Source: Sipunculus nudus (lineage: Eukaryota > Annelida > Sipuncula > Golfingiida > Sipunculidae). From it: 64,000 bases of DNA. Location: the NCBI GenBank assembly GCA_026874595.1, contig CM049308.1, positions 21,427,867 to 21,491,866 on the forward strand, given 5' to 3'. Shown in pieces: positions 23,544 through 36,195 of this stretch (position 1 is the stretch's first letter; each line of letters begins with the position of its first letter). The notes under the pieces are model-generated. The model had not been told where the DNA came from, did not search any database, and saw only the letters and a list, made by a program, of their open reading frames with translations. The position numbers and the translations under genes are program-made.

Positions 23544-23652
23544 GGGTGAATTCTGGATGTTACACCATACCGAATATGACGATCACGTTCCCCTGTGGCT
23601 TTATGTTTCGGAAGAAAGAGGCAGATGTCATGGGCTGTCTCAGTTAAATTGA
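23544..23652 (+). pseudogene. Exon-like segment in E of U1
   Basis: A pyrimidine-rich stretch ending 'ttttctttta' plus 'tag' precedes about 109 bases with two overlapping open frames (VNSGCYTIPNMTITFPCG... and EFWMLHHTEYDDHVPLWLYV...). The same segment is in U2 (35970-36078) and, diverged, in U3 (48970-49085). In U3 the AG before the segment is lost ('cattgggg') and one frame is shifted. I recognise no family. Confidence 0.25.
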
Positions 23653-23691
23653 TCGTCGCCTTTCATCTGTGTTTATTTTTTTTTTGTTCAG

Positions 23692-23772
23692 CTCTTTGGT
23701 TTTCGTGTTGACAAGAAGGCTGGATCCGGCATTAGTGACTGGTATACGTGGGTCTCCATAGACCCTATTTAG
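23692..23772 (+). pseudogene. Exon-like segment 'DKKAGSGISDWYTWVSIDP', E of U1
   Basis: A T-run ending 'gttcag' is followed by 26 codons (LFGFRVDKKAGSGISDWYT, WVSIDPI) and a stop. U2 (36115-36195) and U3 (52175-52255) keep the frame with replacements (D to N, P to S; R to C, D to K, D to Y) and some silent changes. It could be a terminal exon relic, but short frames can survive by chance and no upstream exon joins it. Confidence 0.3.
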
Positions 23773-24114
23773 AATTGAAACAATCTAATTAATCTTTCCC
23801 ATCAGGACTGTGTAGTTAATGGTCGAAATACCACATTACATTAGGATCTATAGCTGGCATGGACATATGTTACTATAATGAGACACGGAGAACTTTAAAT
23901 TTGCATGGCCTGTACGCAAAAATTATAGTGGCTTTCTGAACGGGATCACCAGCCCGTTTTCATGTTTCTATCTGAATAGTATCATGGCTATTGAAACCCT
24001 GATGAAAATTACACGTACCGGAACTGTGTATCACTTCGATATTTTAGGAGTTAAGGAGTGTTCAACAACGTTTAGATATATTAGGGGTTTATATCTGTTC
24101 AACAGTCGTCAGAG

Positions 24115-24318
24115 ATGGTTGCCCGTGCTGTTATCTTTACTTTTGGCAGGATAGAAAACCACAGTAGAGCAATGATCAGATATATTACTACAGGTGTGGT
24201 TAATTGGTCAGTGATCAGAACAAGCTCCAGGGAAGGATCAGTGGTAAAAAATGTTGTGTATTATATTGAGAAAACGCGGAAAGGAAGAGACAGGCCTTAT
24301 GAACATTTCTGCAGATAA
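24115..24318 (+). pseudogene. Exon-like frame 'YYIEKTRKGRDRPYEHFC', block A of U2
   Basis: A 67-codon frame. Its first half is formed by two degenerate satellite units ('ggtcagtgatcagaacaagc'), and its end reads VVYYIEKTRKGRDRPYEHFC and a stop. The end can be aligned with the related block-B and block-D frames through a shared Y..(E/G)K..K....YEH spacing. No start context, splice site or known domain is evident, so it is listed as a possible relic of an amplified exon. The family is unrecognised. Confidence 0.3.
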
Positions 24319-24730
24319 TGTAAAAGTATAAACTTGATATTAAGGCTTATCCCGCCCAGTAAACCCCAGAACCCAGTAAGCATACTAAGTATTTGTTTTA
24401 CTCGCCGTATTGCATGCTTTTGGCTTAACTATGCTGTATGGGCACCTTGATCAGGAAATACGTGGCTTAAAGACGGTCAATTTATTAAACTGCAAGTAGA
24501 CAAGTTGAGACTTGTTTGAGTTTTTTTTTTGATAAAACATAGAAGTGGCTGAGGCCATATATTAGAAGCCATGTGTCTATATCGAGGCCACGGTCACAGT
24601 GGTATTCCTTAAGTTAGACCAGTTATGTCTTATCTGTCAATTGAGAAAATATAGAAATTACCATAAAGTACAAGAATTCTAACAGGTACGTGCTTCCTTC
24701 AGAACGGTACCTGACCATTCTATTTGTTAT

Positions 24731-25725
24731 TAGCTCAGCTCACTGAAAGACAGCAGAGCTATAGCAATAACTCTTTGTCCGTCGTCCCACCAGCCGTGCT
24801 GCCGTCTGTCAGGTCGTCTCTTAACAAGGCAAGAATCGTAACCGTTAGACCTAGAAACTTCTAACTGTACATCCTGGGAGTCCCATGACAAATCTCCATG
24901 GGAAACTGAAATTAGATCTCTGTTACTCATAACCTCAGAGCTATTGGGTTCAGAAATTCCCATCCCCCCCCCAAATAATAAAAAAAATATGATACAAAAC
25001 TCAAGTATATGAACAACTATTGCATTGATCACCATGATTCTTCGCATGCATATTGATCATGGGGTGTTTCATCACTTCCTGCAGACTGGTGGCACCACCT
25101 GGAATTTTTTCCCAATTTTTACCATTTATTTCTCTATTTTTGAGATCTTCAAGGATGTGGTTGCCTGTTAACAGGGCACAAATAGTTAAAATAGGACCTA
25201 GAATCTTCTTACTTGACATCCAGGGAGGGCCATGAAAAAATCTTCAAGGAAACTTGAAATTAGGTCTCTCTTACTTATATCCTCTGAGCTATGGTGATCA
25301 GAATTACCCCTACCCCCCCCCCCCCACCCCCCACCCCCGCCCACCCACCCAGAATAATTTAAAATTTACCTCAAAAGCTCAACTGTTGCATTGATCATCG
25401 TGACACTTTGCATGCATATTCATCAAGGACTGTTTCATCAGTTCCTGCAGACTGGTGATCAACCTTAACCTTGATTTTTTTTCAAAATTTTACGCAATTT
25501 CAGGGCACAAATTGTAACAATTGCACCTAGAATCTTCTAACTTAACACCCAGGGAGGTCCATGAAAAATCTCCTTGGAAACCTGAAATTAGGTATATGTT
25601 AACCATATCCTCTGAGCTATGCTTAGGTTCAATGGGGCACCACCTACAAAATTTGGCATTGAAAAAATTCCTTTTGTGAATGTTTTCCTAGTCAGCTGAG
25701 CGTCATGACCCCTGGGTCACTAGTT
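24731..25725 (+). mobile_element. Dispersed element, family 1, in A of U2
   Basis: Same element at the same place as 571-1519, with three internal repeats and a long C-rich stretch at 25313-25350. The end reads 'ctgagcgtcatgacccctgg'. Confidence 0.6.
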
Positions 25726-26022
25726 AAAGTTTCCGCATCCTCGCATTTTATGTATAAATATACACTATTTATTGATCACTCTATTGATTGAAGGCTATAT
25801 GTAAATATCTGCGCGTCGTGCGAAACAGGAATATTTAGACCAATGCCTTAATTAAGGGACAGGGTCATGGCACCATTAAAACCATCCCGGGGCTGCATTT
25901 AGTCTGACAGAATAATTTATAAAAAGGGGGTACATCGCAAAGTATAAAATACAAAACTTTATATTTTTAATCTTTGTGCCTTAATTTTCCTGAACAATGA
26001 TGCCACCCTGCCATTTTGCCTC

Positions 26023-26970
26023 GGTCAGTGGTCAGATAAATTGGTCCGGTAGTGGGGAAGTGGTCAGTGATCAGATACATTGGTCAAGCGATGATGAAGT
26101 GGTCGGGCCGGGTCAGATGCATAGGTCCAGTGGTGAAAAAATGGTCAGTGGTCAGATGCATTTGTCCAGCTGTGTGGAGGTGGTAATAAGTCAGATATAT
26201 TGGTCAAGCGATCGGAAAGTGGTCCGTGGTCAGACACCTAGGTCCAGTGGTGGGGAATTGGTCAGTGAACAGATATACTGGTCGAGTGGTCAGTGGTCAG
26301 ATACATGTGTCCATCCGTGGGCAAATGGTCAGTGATCAGAAACATTGGTCCCGCGGTGGGGAAGTGGTGAGGTGTCAGATAAACTGGACCAGTGGTGTTG
26401 AAGTGGGAAGTGGTCAAAGACATTGGTCCAGTGGTGGGGAAGTTTTCAGTGATCAAATGCATTGGCCCAGTTGTGAGGAAGTGGTCAGTGGTCAAATTAT
26501 TTGCTCTAATGGTGGGTGAAGTGGTCAGTGGTCAGGTACATTGGTATTGTGGTGTGGAAGTGGTCAGTGGTCAGAAAGATTGCTACTGCAGTGAGAAGTT
26601 AAAAAAAAGTTAAAGTTGTAGGTTTTAAGTCCCCTTCCCAATAACTGGCTCAGAAGACTACAATTAACTTTCCGGTGGTAGCTCCCTGGGGACACTACAG
26701 AGCCCACACACGGTTTTGAGGTCGCTAGGGCCCGCCATACGCAGATGGCACTTAATCCGGTACCCATTTGTAATGCTGGGTAGAAATAAGCACACTTGTG
26801 GGATTCGAACCCATGACCGCTTGATCACACGTCCGGCACCTTTGCCATTACACCACCACGCACACACTAATGGTGGTTAATGGCCAGATACATTGCTCCA
26901 GCAGTCGAGGAGTGGTCATTGATCAAAGAGATTGATCCATTGGTGGTTGAAGTGGTCAGTGGTCAGATAC
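26023..26970. repeat. 39-bp satellite in block A of U2, interrupted by a SINE
   Basis: About 15 units at 26023-26597, then a minus-strand tRNA-derived SINE (26598-26869), then about two and a half units to 26970. It is shorter than the U1 and U4 arrays, lacking several middle units. Confidence 0.93.
26598..26869 (-). mobile_element. tRNA-derived SINE in U2 satellite
   Basis: The element interrupts the 39-bp array, and U1 (near 2700) and U4 (near 54980) show the uninterrupted site. On the minus strand the head (26794-26866) has an A-box-like TGGTGTAATGG and a perfect B box GGTTCGAATCC, the internal Pol III promoter of tRNA-derived SINEs. A non-tRNA body follows, and the tail end on this strand is T-rich ('aacttttttttaac') rather than poly(A). 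I could not see a clean target-site duplication. It is not a functional tRNA gene because the acceptor and anticodon arms do not fold convincingly. The short open frames within it are incidental. Confidence 0.8.
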
Positions 26971-27949
26971 AACACCGAAAATGCCCCCCTTAGGACACAT
27001 TTGGCATCGTTCCCCATAAATCAATAATTTCTGATGCGTAGCCATTGAGGACAGTGACAGTGATTCAGTGCGACCACTAACCAGTCGTATATGGGACCAC
27101 CCTCAATTATAATATAGATAATATGAATATGCATGTCATTTAAATGGATGTATAATAACCCTGTTCTCAACTTCACGGATACATCCTCCTTTATACCGAT
27201 GGATGACTTGCAATGCAACGATTAGTTTCTATTAGTCTAAACGAACGAGTTTAGATTGAATTTCGTCTTAGATATAAGACTATAAGAGAATTGTGTATTG
27301 GCAAACACATTCATTTTAAAATTGTTCTGAATTAGGCGCATTACGCGTAAGAACATAAGTTAGAACATATTTCGTGCGTGCACATAAGCACATTCAAACA
27401 AAAATAAATATCTTTATAAATTGAAAAAAGTAGCGCTATAAATAAAATTAGGAGTTCAAAAACATGTTATGTGATTCTTTTGTTTATAAGACCCATTGGC
27501 ATTTTATGACGTACGCCGTGCTCATAAATATGAGCAATAGCTATAAGGGCGTGGATTTTGTGTATATTATACTTTACTCATTATGCATTATACTGACAGA
27601 AGTACACGAATATCCTTCATCCATGATTCGGACTTTTCAGTACGCAAACATGTTTGCGGTCGAGCAAATCTTAAGCCATTAAGACCACATAGACACGTAC
27701 TGTCTCATACGCCCTCCGCCCTATACACACCCACCCACCGCCCCCAAAAAGTGCCAGATACATACTCCTGCCTAATTTGCACAATTAACCAATTAACGGA
27801 AATAGTAACATTTCTTGCGACATTTGTATGTACCTCAAACAGAATATGCCCTTTTATAAATAGCATTTAACAATATTTTTCACACCGTGGGAGGACCACA
27901 TTCTCCCAACATAACGCATATCATGTGGCAGGTTCAATCGGTCCCCGCT

Positions 27950-28024
27950 ATATGGACAGACTTGTACGAACACATCTACAAATACAATAGAAAGTTGTAT
28001 GTTAGACACAGACCATATACATAA
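27950..28024 (+). pseudogene. Conserved short frame, truncated, block D of U2
   Basis: The A-to-D junction removes the N-terminal third. The remainder reads WTDLYEHIYKYNRK and then LYVRHRPYT and a stop, in the same frame as the relatives. Confidence 0.35.
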
Positions 28025-28603
28025 GTACTGTCCCATACAGTCCTCGGAACACTCTGTCGAGGAATGTCTGTATTTTTTAATATTTACCGCTTAGTTTATC
28101 CCCCCTAAAAATCATTTACTAGATAAATACTTCTATTAACTGTGAAAAATAAATAAATTTCAGTAGAGATCATCTTAAAATATTTTTATAGTTACCAAAT
28201 GTATAAAGGAATAAGTCCATTTATTTTTTTTTTTTTTCAAATATTTTCCACAAACTGGGCAAGTTGAAACTTATGACGGTATTTTTTGTTGATAAGGCAT
28301 TCATAAGAGGTCAGGTGTGTATATCACAGCTAGATATTATAGATAAGGAAAATTTGATATGAAACGCTTAATGTTTAATTTACATTTAGGATCATTACTG
28401 TCGATGGATAAAATAAATGTAGGGTATTATTTTGAAGTTTTTGGCCCAAATATAATGCAATTTAAAAAAAAAACAGGAAATATATTTACTCATCTAACAT
28501 GAGAATTGCTGAAGCTGGAGACTTTTTTCAGGAATATAACTTTATTTTATCAAGATTTAATTGTTTACCAAAAATTAGATCTGAATTTTGCAAATTTTTC
28601 AAG

Positions 28604-29958
28604 TTTTTAGCATAAATAAAAAATCAATACCTTAAATTTTGTCCAACTATGGCTCGTTTTTTCCCTGTAAGCATTGTGTATTTAATTTTCACAGCAAATA
28701 TACATAAGGATTTAATCTTTTAAAATCTGAAATTTCAAAGGAATTGATTGAAAAGAGTAGCTTTTATTCAAGTTTTCATACACCATGTCAAGTGTTGTTT
28801 ACATCTAGCCCACCTAGTAGTACAGTCTTCACTTGCATTATGTAACCCACCCCAAGCAGCTTGACTTGGCTCAGCTTGGCCACTACTAGCAGGCTTCCCC
28901 TCTGCCCTGCACTCCACCCCCCACCCTCCTCCCCCGATGGTGCATTAACTAGATGAATGTTATAATTTCTGTATTTTAGTTTATTCTTGGCTATGATACA
29001 TTTTAGATTTTGTATTGTACCACCAGGGTTACAATGATTAAAGTGCACATTTAATTGTGTCCACAAAGTGGTGTATTGCTATGAAAGTGTGGATGTTCAT
29101 CAGATAAGTAATTCCTTCCTTCAGAAGAGTAAAAACTACACCAGGTGTGAAATTGACTAATAATTCCAGTAATAAATTATAGCTGAGATAGTAATTAGCA
29201 CAATGATATTGTTTGTCCCTCGTTCAACCAACAGTGTATATACTATATTTGAAAAGATGTTTTTATTTTATAAAATTGACTGAATCTTTTGTTTTATTTC
29301 GGTGAATAAAATTAAGCATGTACTGAAAACTCCAATGTGCAAAACCTTTTAATAGTGATTCAAGGAATAATTTTGTAGATGCCATGTTGTGGCATTATTT
29401 TCTTTTGAATTCAGTTTAAACATTTGTGATTTTAAAATAATAAAATTTATGTGTATGCATAGTATGACCAAATATGAGCTACACTCTGGATATATAATGA
29501 TTGCAACTTAGAATTCTAATATTTTAACTTATATTTTCAGTTTTTTATTACAAATTTATAAACTTGTAAATAAAAAAATGAATCAGATAAAAACTATTAA
29601 TGGAAAAAAGTGGATATGCTAAAAAAAAGGCTTATATATAAACTTAAATGCAATATTCCCTTGAAGTGAAATAACGGTATAAGTCCATTCTGTCCACTTG
29701 TCTGTCCATCTGTAAATTTTTCATATGCATCACAGTATCTCAAAACTTTTACTGTTTTTCTTCATGACAGTCTTGTCAGAGTATTAGTTTGCAATCATAT
29801 ATTTAGAACTTTACTATAACCAAGTAGGAGGGCCCCTTTTCTCTTAGCTTCTCATATGCTTATATAAATGAAAAACATTAAAATAGAATATTTTGCATAT
29901 TTTGCATTTGCAAAAAATTCAAACTTAAGCTGAGCGTCGTGACCCATGGGTTCCTTGT
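28604..29958 (+). mobile_element. Dispersed element, family 1, diverged copy in the U2-only segment
   Basis: 'ttttagcataaataaaaaat' runs into 'accttaaattttgtccaact' and 'gatttaatcttttaaaatctg', paralleling 22341-22460, and the end reads 'gctgagcgtcgtgacccatg'. The start lacks the 'ctcagatgac...gtccgtc' part. It contains a unique-looking 28777-28940 stretch that recurs on the minus strand at 63766-63915. Confidence 0.55.
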
Positions 29959-30640
29959 ATGATTATAGTTTGTATGGCCCATCCACCAAAGGGTTCCTGA
30001 ATTTTGTGAAACTTTATATGAAATGCTCATATTGTAGTCAGTATTTGGGTACCAAGTGAAACAGAATGAAATACTTTGGAGTTTGTACTTTACACACTTC
30101 CTCTAGAGACACCTTTGCATGAAGTGACAGCAAGGGATTGGAGCTGTTTCCTGATGATTTATTATCATGTTTATGGTACCAACAATTTTGTACTCGGTCA
30201 ATGTCTGTCACAAAGTGTCCTTGATACTGACCTCAGCTAACATGTCTCGACAGATTTGGCTGTTACCTTGTATGAAATGGATTCTTTTACTGAAATTCAT
30301 TGCTAGTAATGGTGAAAGAAACTTTGAGCTTACAGTCGAAATGACTGTTTTGTTCACTAAAATGGGCAGGTCCATGAAAATGGGACATAAACATTAAAAT
30401 TTCATTTTCCTTTTCAATTAAAGTCTTATATATACAGATTCTTAAAGCAGAGATAATTTCCTCTCAGAATATGTTTAAAAACATTAGTTATTTTGAAGAA
30501 TGCCAGAGATATTTCATCATGAAGTTTGTGTATTAAAAAAAAATAATTGTACTAAAATTGAGGGGTAAAATTTCCTCATCCCAAAATAAATTAAATGAGT
30601 AATATAAAACTCGTTGCCTGTCACATTAATCTCAAGAACA
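29959..30640. other. U2-only sequence, gene-free
   Basis: Right part of the 2.39 kb missing from U1. A 76-codon open frame (30167-30397) has no recognisable similarity. Confidence 0.6.
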
Positions 30641-31445
30641 TAACCTTTCACTTTTCTAATTTTACACATACCAGGAAAAAATATGTTATTGTTTGACACT
30701 AATTATTATATGGTTTTGCGGTGAGAATGTTGAAAATCTTGTCGTCACATTTTTTTAAAAGAAAAGACATGCAAACTGACATTTTCTTTTTCCCAGATCC
30801 ATCCAGTACAGCAACTATTGACAGGAAACAAATAGTCAGAAGGATAAATAGAAAGATGTATGGTCGATGTAATGTATGTTTCAGTGAGAAAATAGAAGCT
30901 GAATAAGCTTTCATTTTTTTACTCAAATGACAAACCTCTGATAAAATTCTTCTTCAGGAACACAATCAAAATGTGTGATTTAAAGAAGGATTTTACTAGT
31001 GTTTATAAAAAAAAGACATGTTATAATATGTCTGTCCAACATGCCATCACAAGCAGTCATTCCGTTACCTTAGTTTTGTCATTCTATGGTAGAGCTTCTG
31101 TTTATACATATTTATATTTTAAATTGTGATCCTAATTGTGAATGCTAAGGGCTAATTCTCCTACTTCATTAGTTTTCTAACTCTATTAACATTGATGCTG
31201 TGAACTCAAGCCATATGCAGGGCATGTGGTCACAGAATGATATAGGCTGGTGAGCAAACCAGCCTGTATCTACACATGGCTGATTAAGGGTCTCCAACTG
31301 TGTGTTTTGTCAAACTGATGTATGTGCTCTTAGCTCAGCACATATGCCTTTATATATAATGAAATTCAGTTCATATGTACCTTGCTATTAGTTTTAACAG
31401 AATCCAGATTTTCTAAATCATTCCTTTTGTTACTATGAAGATAAT

Positions 31446-31909
31446 TGTTATTTTAGTGGAATTATAGAAATGTCTATAAATTTGGATTGCAGTATCATTG
31501 CCATTTATTATATAAATACTTAATACTATGTACTGATTTTGAGCACACATGTTCATATAACATCTATCTTTAATCAGTGTAAAATTCAGAGAAATCTATG
31601 CAGTAACTTTTAAATTATGACTATATTTGTATATGATCTAAAACACAGAATTCCTAATCTTAGTTCATTTAGCCCTATCGAGATAGCGTGGGTCAGTTGT
31701 AAACTGACCAATGAGCTCCCTGCTGGCAGTTATTACATAAGGCCAGCGGGACTGTTAAGGGGCAGTCAGGCAGCAGACACGGAGAGTCCAGCACCAGCCA
31801 GCCAGCCATTACAATGTTTGATGTATGCCATATTTGTTGTAACTGGAATCAGTAAATTGTGAATAAAGGATTGTGAAACAAGATTGTTCTATCAAGATCC
31901 CGCGTGACA
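31446..31909 (+). mobile_element. Candidate solo LTR, E of U2
   Basis: Near-identical to the U1 copy (464 bp), with ATAAT at 31441-31445 and 31910-31914. It was duplicated as part of block E. Confidence 0.55.
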
Positions 31910-32686
31910 ATAATTCCTTAACCCATTAAAAGTTTAAATATTCTAGTAATTCTAATAAATTTAAATAAATTCACTTTAACATATTGAACCGTTGTCATGT
32001 TGTCTGTGGAATGATCCTATAAATATATTTTATTCTCTGCACACTTCACAGAGATTTTCAGGTTTTCACACCAAGGTACAAAAGTGAGATTTCTCTGAAT
32101 CATTCCGTAACCAATGCTGATTAATTAACCAAATTTGCCTTCTTAAGTCCATACAAAAAAAAAGTTTATAAAATTACTTCACTAACCCTACACTACCCCA
32201 GGAAATATTTTATATTTGAAATAAGTGATTATTTACGGAATTATTTAATTGAAAATAGTCCAAAATCTGATTCCATTACTCGCGGACTTGCCCAAATGTT
32301 ATTTTTGAGTACTGGTATTAAACCACTTTGGAATAAATATCCCAAAAATATGCATGTCTGGGGGTCCATGCTCTCTGGTAAAGGAGGCTAGATTGGCCAC
32401 TGTCTTTTTGATCACTGTTGATCAAAAAAGCATCATGGCGGCAAGCAGCTAAAACTTGTATACATCGGGGAAATTTATTTTCTTCATACTCTTGTTTAAC
32501 ATGAAACTGGCATATGTATTTGGAACTTATTTCTCGTGGTGCATGTGCATGTATTGTTCGACAGTGTTATACTAAATACAACTATTCCCGAGCCAAGATA
32601 GGTTACAAAGGTGAGGGCCACTGGATATTATGCATTGAACCTGCCAGGCTCATAGAGCCACTTTTGACAACTGTTTAAAGCAAAAT

Positions 32687-32741
32687 CAGTGGCGTCAATT
32701 TTTCTTCCAGGTTGGGGGGGGGGATGACTTTGTATATATGC

Positions 32742-32782
<41 letters not shown>

Positions 32783-32801
32783 AATTTCAGCGTCTCTGAG
32801 T

Positions 32802-32866
<65 letters not shown>

Positions 32867-33152
32867 TTATATAGATATATAATTATATATAAATACTTAA
32901 TCATATTTAAAATAATTATAATGTTTTAGAAAATCAGTTATTTTGTGAATTCTAAGCAAGGTTTAGATATAAATTTTTTTAGTGAATAGATCTAAAGTCT
33001 TTAATTATATTGATTAATAAATTTCATTTGCAATATTATAATATTTTTCTCTGAAAAATGGGAGGATGATTACATTGACCATCCCCCCCCCCCCTTGCCA
33101 AATAGTGGGGGATATATATATACCCCCCATCCCCCCTATATTGACGCCCCTG
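32687..33152. mobile_element. hAT-like non-autonomous element (MITE), E of U2
   Basis: Copy of the 20293 element, 466 bp, with the same 8-bp AGCAAAAT duplication at 32679-32686 and 33153-33160. TA-tract lengths and the C/G tracts near the ends differ from the U1 copy. It was duplicated together with block E. Confidence 0.85.
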
Positions 33153-34492
33153 AGCAAAATATACATGTTTGAAATGTACATGTGCAACATTCCATCTTCT
33201 GGGGCAAGGCTGAAATGTGCAAAGGTCTCTGGCATGACGTCATAAGTGCCAGTGCTTTGAAACAGCATATTACACCCAAGCCAATACACACAACCAAAAC
33301 ATCACTATCGCTTAAAATATTGTCATTTCTGTCAAAAATTATCCACTGAACATGGGACCTTATTCAAATAGGAGAGAAACCTACTTGTTTCTGCAACGGA
33401 TCTAGCATGCGAACATACAGAATGAATAAAAATTCATGGACAGCAGATGGAAATGAATAACATTTAATGTTATCCTTTCAATGTTTGTACTTAAGTACGT
33501 GCTACCATCCACGTTTGAAGTGACTATGAATGCCTAATGTGCATATACAAATCTGTTTGGTTCATGTTAATATAAATACGATAAAAGCTAATTGTGGACT
33601 CCCATCCACCATCTTGCTTATTTGCCCCACACAGCCAAAAATGCAATGACATTTTCAGCTTCATTTTAATAAAAGTGTTTACCATAAGTAACAGATTAAA
33701 GTCTATCTCCAGACATGCATATTAGACAGGCAACAAACTGTTGTAGGGCTTGCACAATATCAAGGTTGTCAAATATCTGCCATTGCCATTTCTGTTATTT
33801 GTCATAATGGTAGAGACATGGAATCAAAGAGGAGAAAACAGATGGGGTTACGCTTTGATGACGAGTGAAACCCTTTGGGCTCCAAATGAAACTAACCAAT
33901 CATCACCAATGGTGATGTCATTTAACCTTTTCCTCTGGTGAATTATTTGCAATAAAGGCACGCACATTTCCTTAAAAATAGGTTAGAAGTTTTTTACCTA
34001 TCAAGCTCTGCAGTAAATCTAAAAGTATTATATGTCCCTGTCTTCAATTACATAGGTCCAAAAGAAACAAGGTGTTCCCCGGGTAACATGACATTACCTG
34101 TCGTACAAACTTGCCTTCAGACCCCTGAGCCTTTATCTGAAAGATTGTTTTTCCTAACAAAATACTTTTCCCCCGAAACTTTCAGAAAATGGTGTTCTAC
34201 TGTAGTTATAATAACTGGTGCGATGGACTCTCCATGGTGTATATGTTGGCATGTAGTAGTTATCATGTTCCAGGGTGGGAGAAGGAAGAACTATATCATA
34301 TGGATACATGTCTTTCAGTATATGTGCATTATACAGGGCTGAACTTCAGGGGGCTAAAACAGCAATTGACCTATCCACCAGAGCCCAAATGCTCCGCCCT
34401 TTTAACCTAATTATTACAATCAGCCCCCTACACAGAAAGTCTTCCATGCCCATGGTAGCGAGAGCTTCTTACAATATAATAATGACGTCACG

Positions 34493-34530
34493 AAGGTCGA
34501 TGACGCATGACGTCATATTGACTGACGTCA
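34493..34530. promoter_or_regulatory. Cluster of three perfect CRE palindromes (U2)
   Basis: U2 copy of the cluster, with TGACGTCA at 34493-34500, 34508-34515 and 34523-34530. Site number and order are unchanged; the extra site outside the cluster is also kept near 33236. Confidence 0.5.
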
Positions 34531-34680
34531 TCAAGTGGTATCACTGTCCTCATTTCGCAGTCATTGTGAAATGTTTTGCAATATTTTGGATTATTTGTCT
34601 CATACAATTTACATGCCAGGTAAGACATTATTATTTACTCGGTAGTCTGTGGAATCGTTCCTGCAGCCTATAGCCTAGAT

Positions 34681-35825
34681 TTTTAGCTCAGATAACTATA
34701 TTGTCCGTCGTCCGTCCGTCCAATAAAAAATTGGTACCTTATATTTTGCCCAACTTTGGCCACGGCACGTTTTTTTTTTTTCCTGTAAGTACTGTGGATT
34801 TAATTTTCACAGCATGTGCACATAAGGATTTAATCTGTTAAAATCTGAAATTTGAAAATAAAAGCTGCAAAATTAGGCTAGTTATTAATTTTTTTGGAGG
34901 CTCTTGTTGTATTCCCTTACATTGTCAAGCAGTCCACTTTGGTCACTGTAGGTCATTCAGTGCAGCTCTCTATGCTCCCTGGGCTGTTGGCATAATGTTA
35001 TGCAATCCCATCACTACGGCAAGCCCTCTCTCCACTGAGTAGAACTTGATCAGGCTGTCTGCAGTTAATACCATACCGCAGGGAGTCTTTTTCTCTCCCC
35101 CCCCCCCCCCCCCACCCCATTCTGTTGACAGACCTGTACTATGAACTAGATGAATCTTAAAATTAACATTTTTTCAGCAACGAGCAGTTACAACAGACCT
35201 CTCCCCCCACCCACCCCTTCAATACACAAGACTAATAAACAAGATGAATCTCAAATTTTAATGTTAAATAAATTCTTTTTGATGAGACTTGGACAATTTT
35301 GATTTTTTAAAGAAAAAAAATTCAGAAATTTAATCCTAATATTCAAATGTGATAAAATATTAGGATCTAATGTAAGTGCTAACTGACAAGATTTAAGAAG
35401 ATATAAATACTTTGTAGCATTTCATTCATATCTCTTAAAGTTGGCGGGGCCTAGGTGTGAATAACACTGTAAACTTAGTATTAAAATTGGGAATATTGGT
35501 CAAACTTTGTGGGATTAATTTTTAACTCACTCATGGCCATATATTTATCTTTTGAAAACTTAATTACCTTCACACATTATTTGTTTATGAAATGTTACTT
35601 TTATATAACACTTACCGTAGGCCTATTTGTTCCCTTGGTGCATCACTTAATGGTTTAGCTCATGTCCATTATTCTATAATTTACAAAGTTTCATCTTAGC
35701 AGGGCCATTTTCTCATAGCTTTTCTAATGATAATATACATGAAAAACCAAAAGAAATAAAATATTTTGCAGTTACTAATATTTTCCAAAATTCAGGTGAG
35801 CGATGTGACCCATGGGTCCCTTGTT
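34681..35825 (+). mobile_element. Dispersed element, family 1, in E of U2
   Basis: Copy of 22294-23439 carried by block duplication, with a few base and homopolymer differences. Confidence 0.6.
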
Positions 35826-36114
35826 GCAAGTAGGGGAGTGATCAGTTATAATTGTTCACGGTCTCGTTGTAGAAATTATGGTGCAGATATCAGAGTTTGC
35901 AGCATTCTAGCAAATTTGACCATCTCATTTCTTGTTTTAGTTTTTTTATATCTTGTTTTTCTTTTATAGGGGTGAATTCTGGATGTTACACCATACCGAA
36001 TATGACGATCACGTTCCCCTGTGGCTTTATGTTTCGGAAGAAAGAGGCAGATGTCATGGGCTGTCTCAGTTAAATTGATGGTCGCCTTTCATCTGTGTTT
36101 ATTTTTTTGTTCAG

Positions 36115-36195
36115 CTCTTTGGTTTTCGTGTTAACAAGAAGGCTGGATCCGGGATTAGTGACTGGTATACGTGGGTCTCCATAGACTCTATTTAG
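36115..36195 (+). pseudogene. Exon-like segment, E of U2
   Basis: U2 copy of 23692-23772, preceded by 'tttttttgttcag'. Two amino-acid changes relative to U1. Confidence 0.3.

Larger units (their letters stand above)
1..24135. repeat. Macrosatellite unit U1 (blocks A-B-C-D-E)
   Basis: This is the most complete macro-unit, and its left end lies outside the window. Base 1 aligns with 24136, 36559 and 52620. Block A (1-4.5 kb) has a short satellite and a dispersed element. Block B (4.5-7.0 kb) holds an RT scrap and two exon-like frames. Block C (7.0-16.2 kb) is almost pure 39-bp satellite, D is 16.2-18.25 kb and E is 18.25-24.1 kb. A and B look most like U4, whereas E looks most like U2. Compared with U2, about 2.39 kb is missing at about 18256 between 'gttgaaact' and 'ttcacttttc'. 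I see no intact gene. Confidence 0.9.

Noticed and set aside
26794-26866. Functional tRNA gene
   Set aside because: Box A and box B are present, but the sequence continues into a SINE body and the cloverleaf arms do not pair well.
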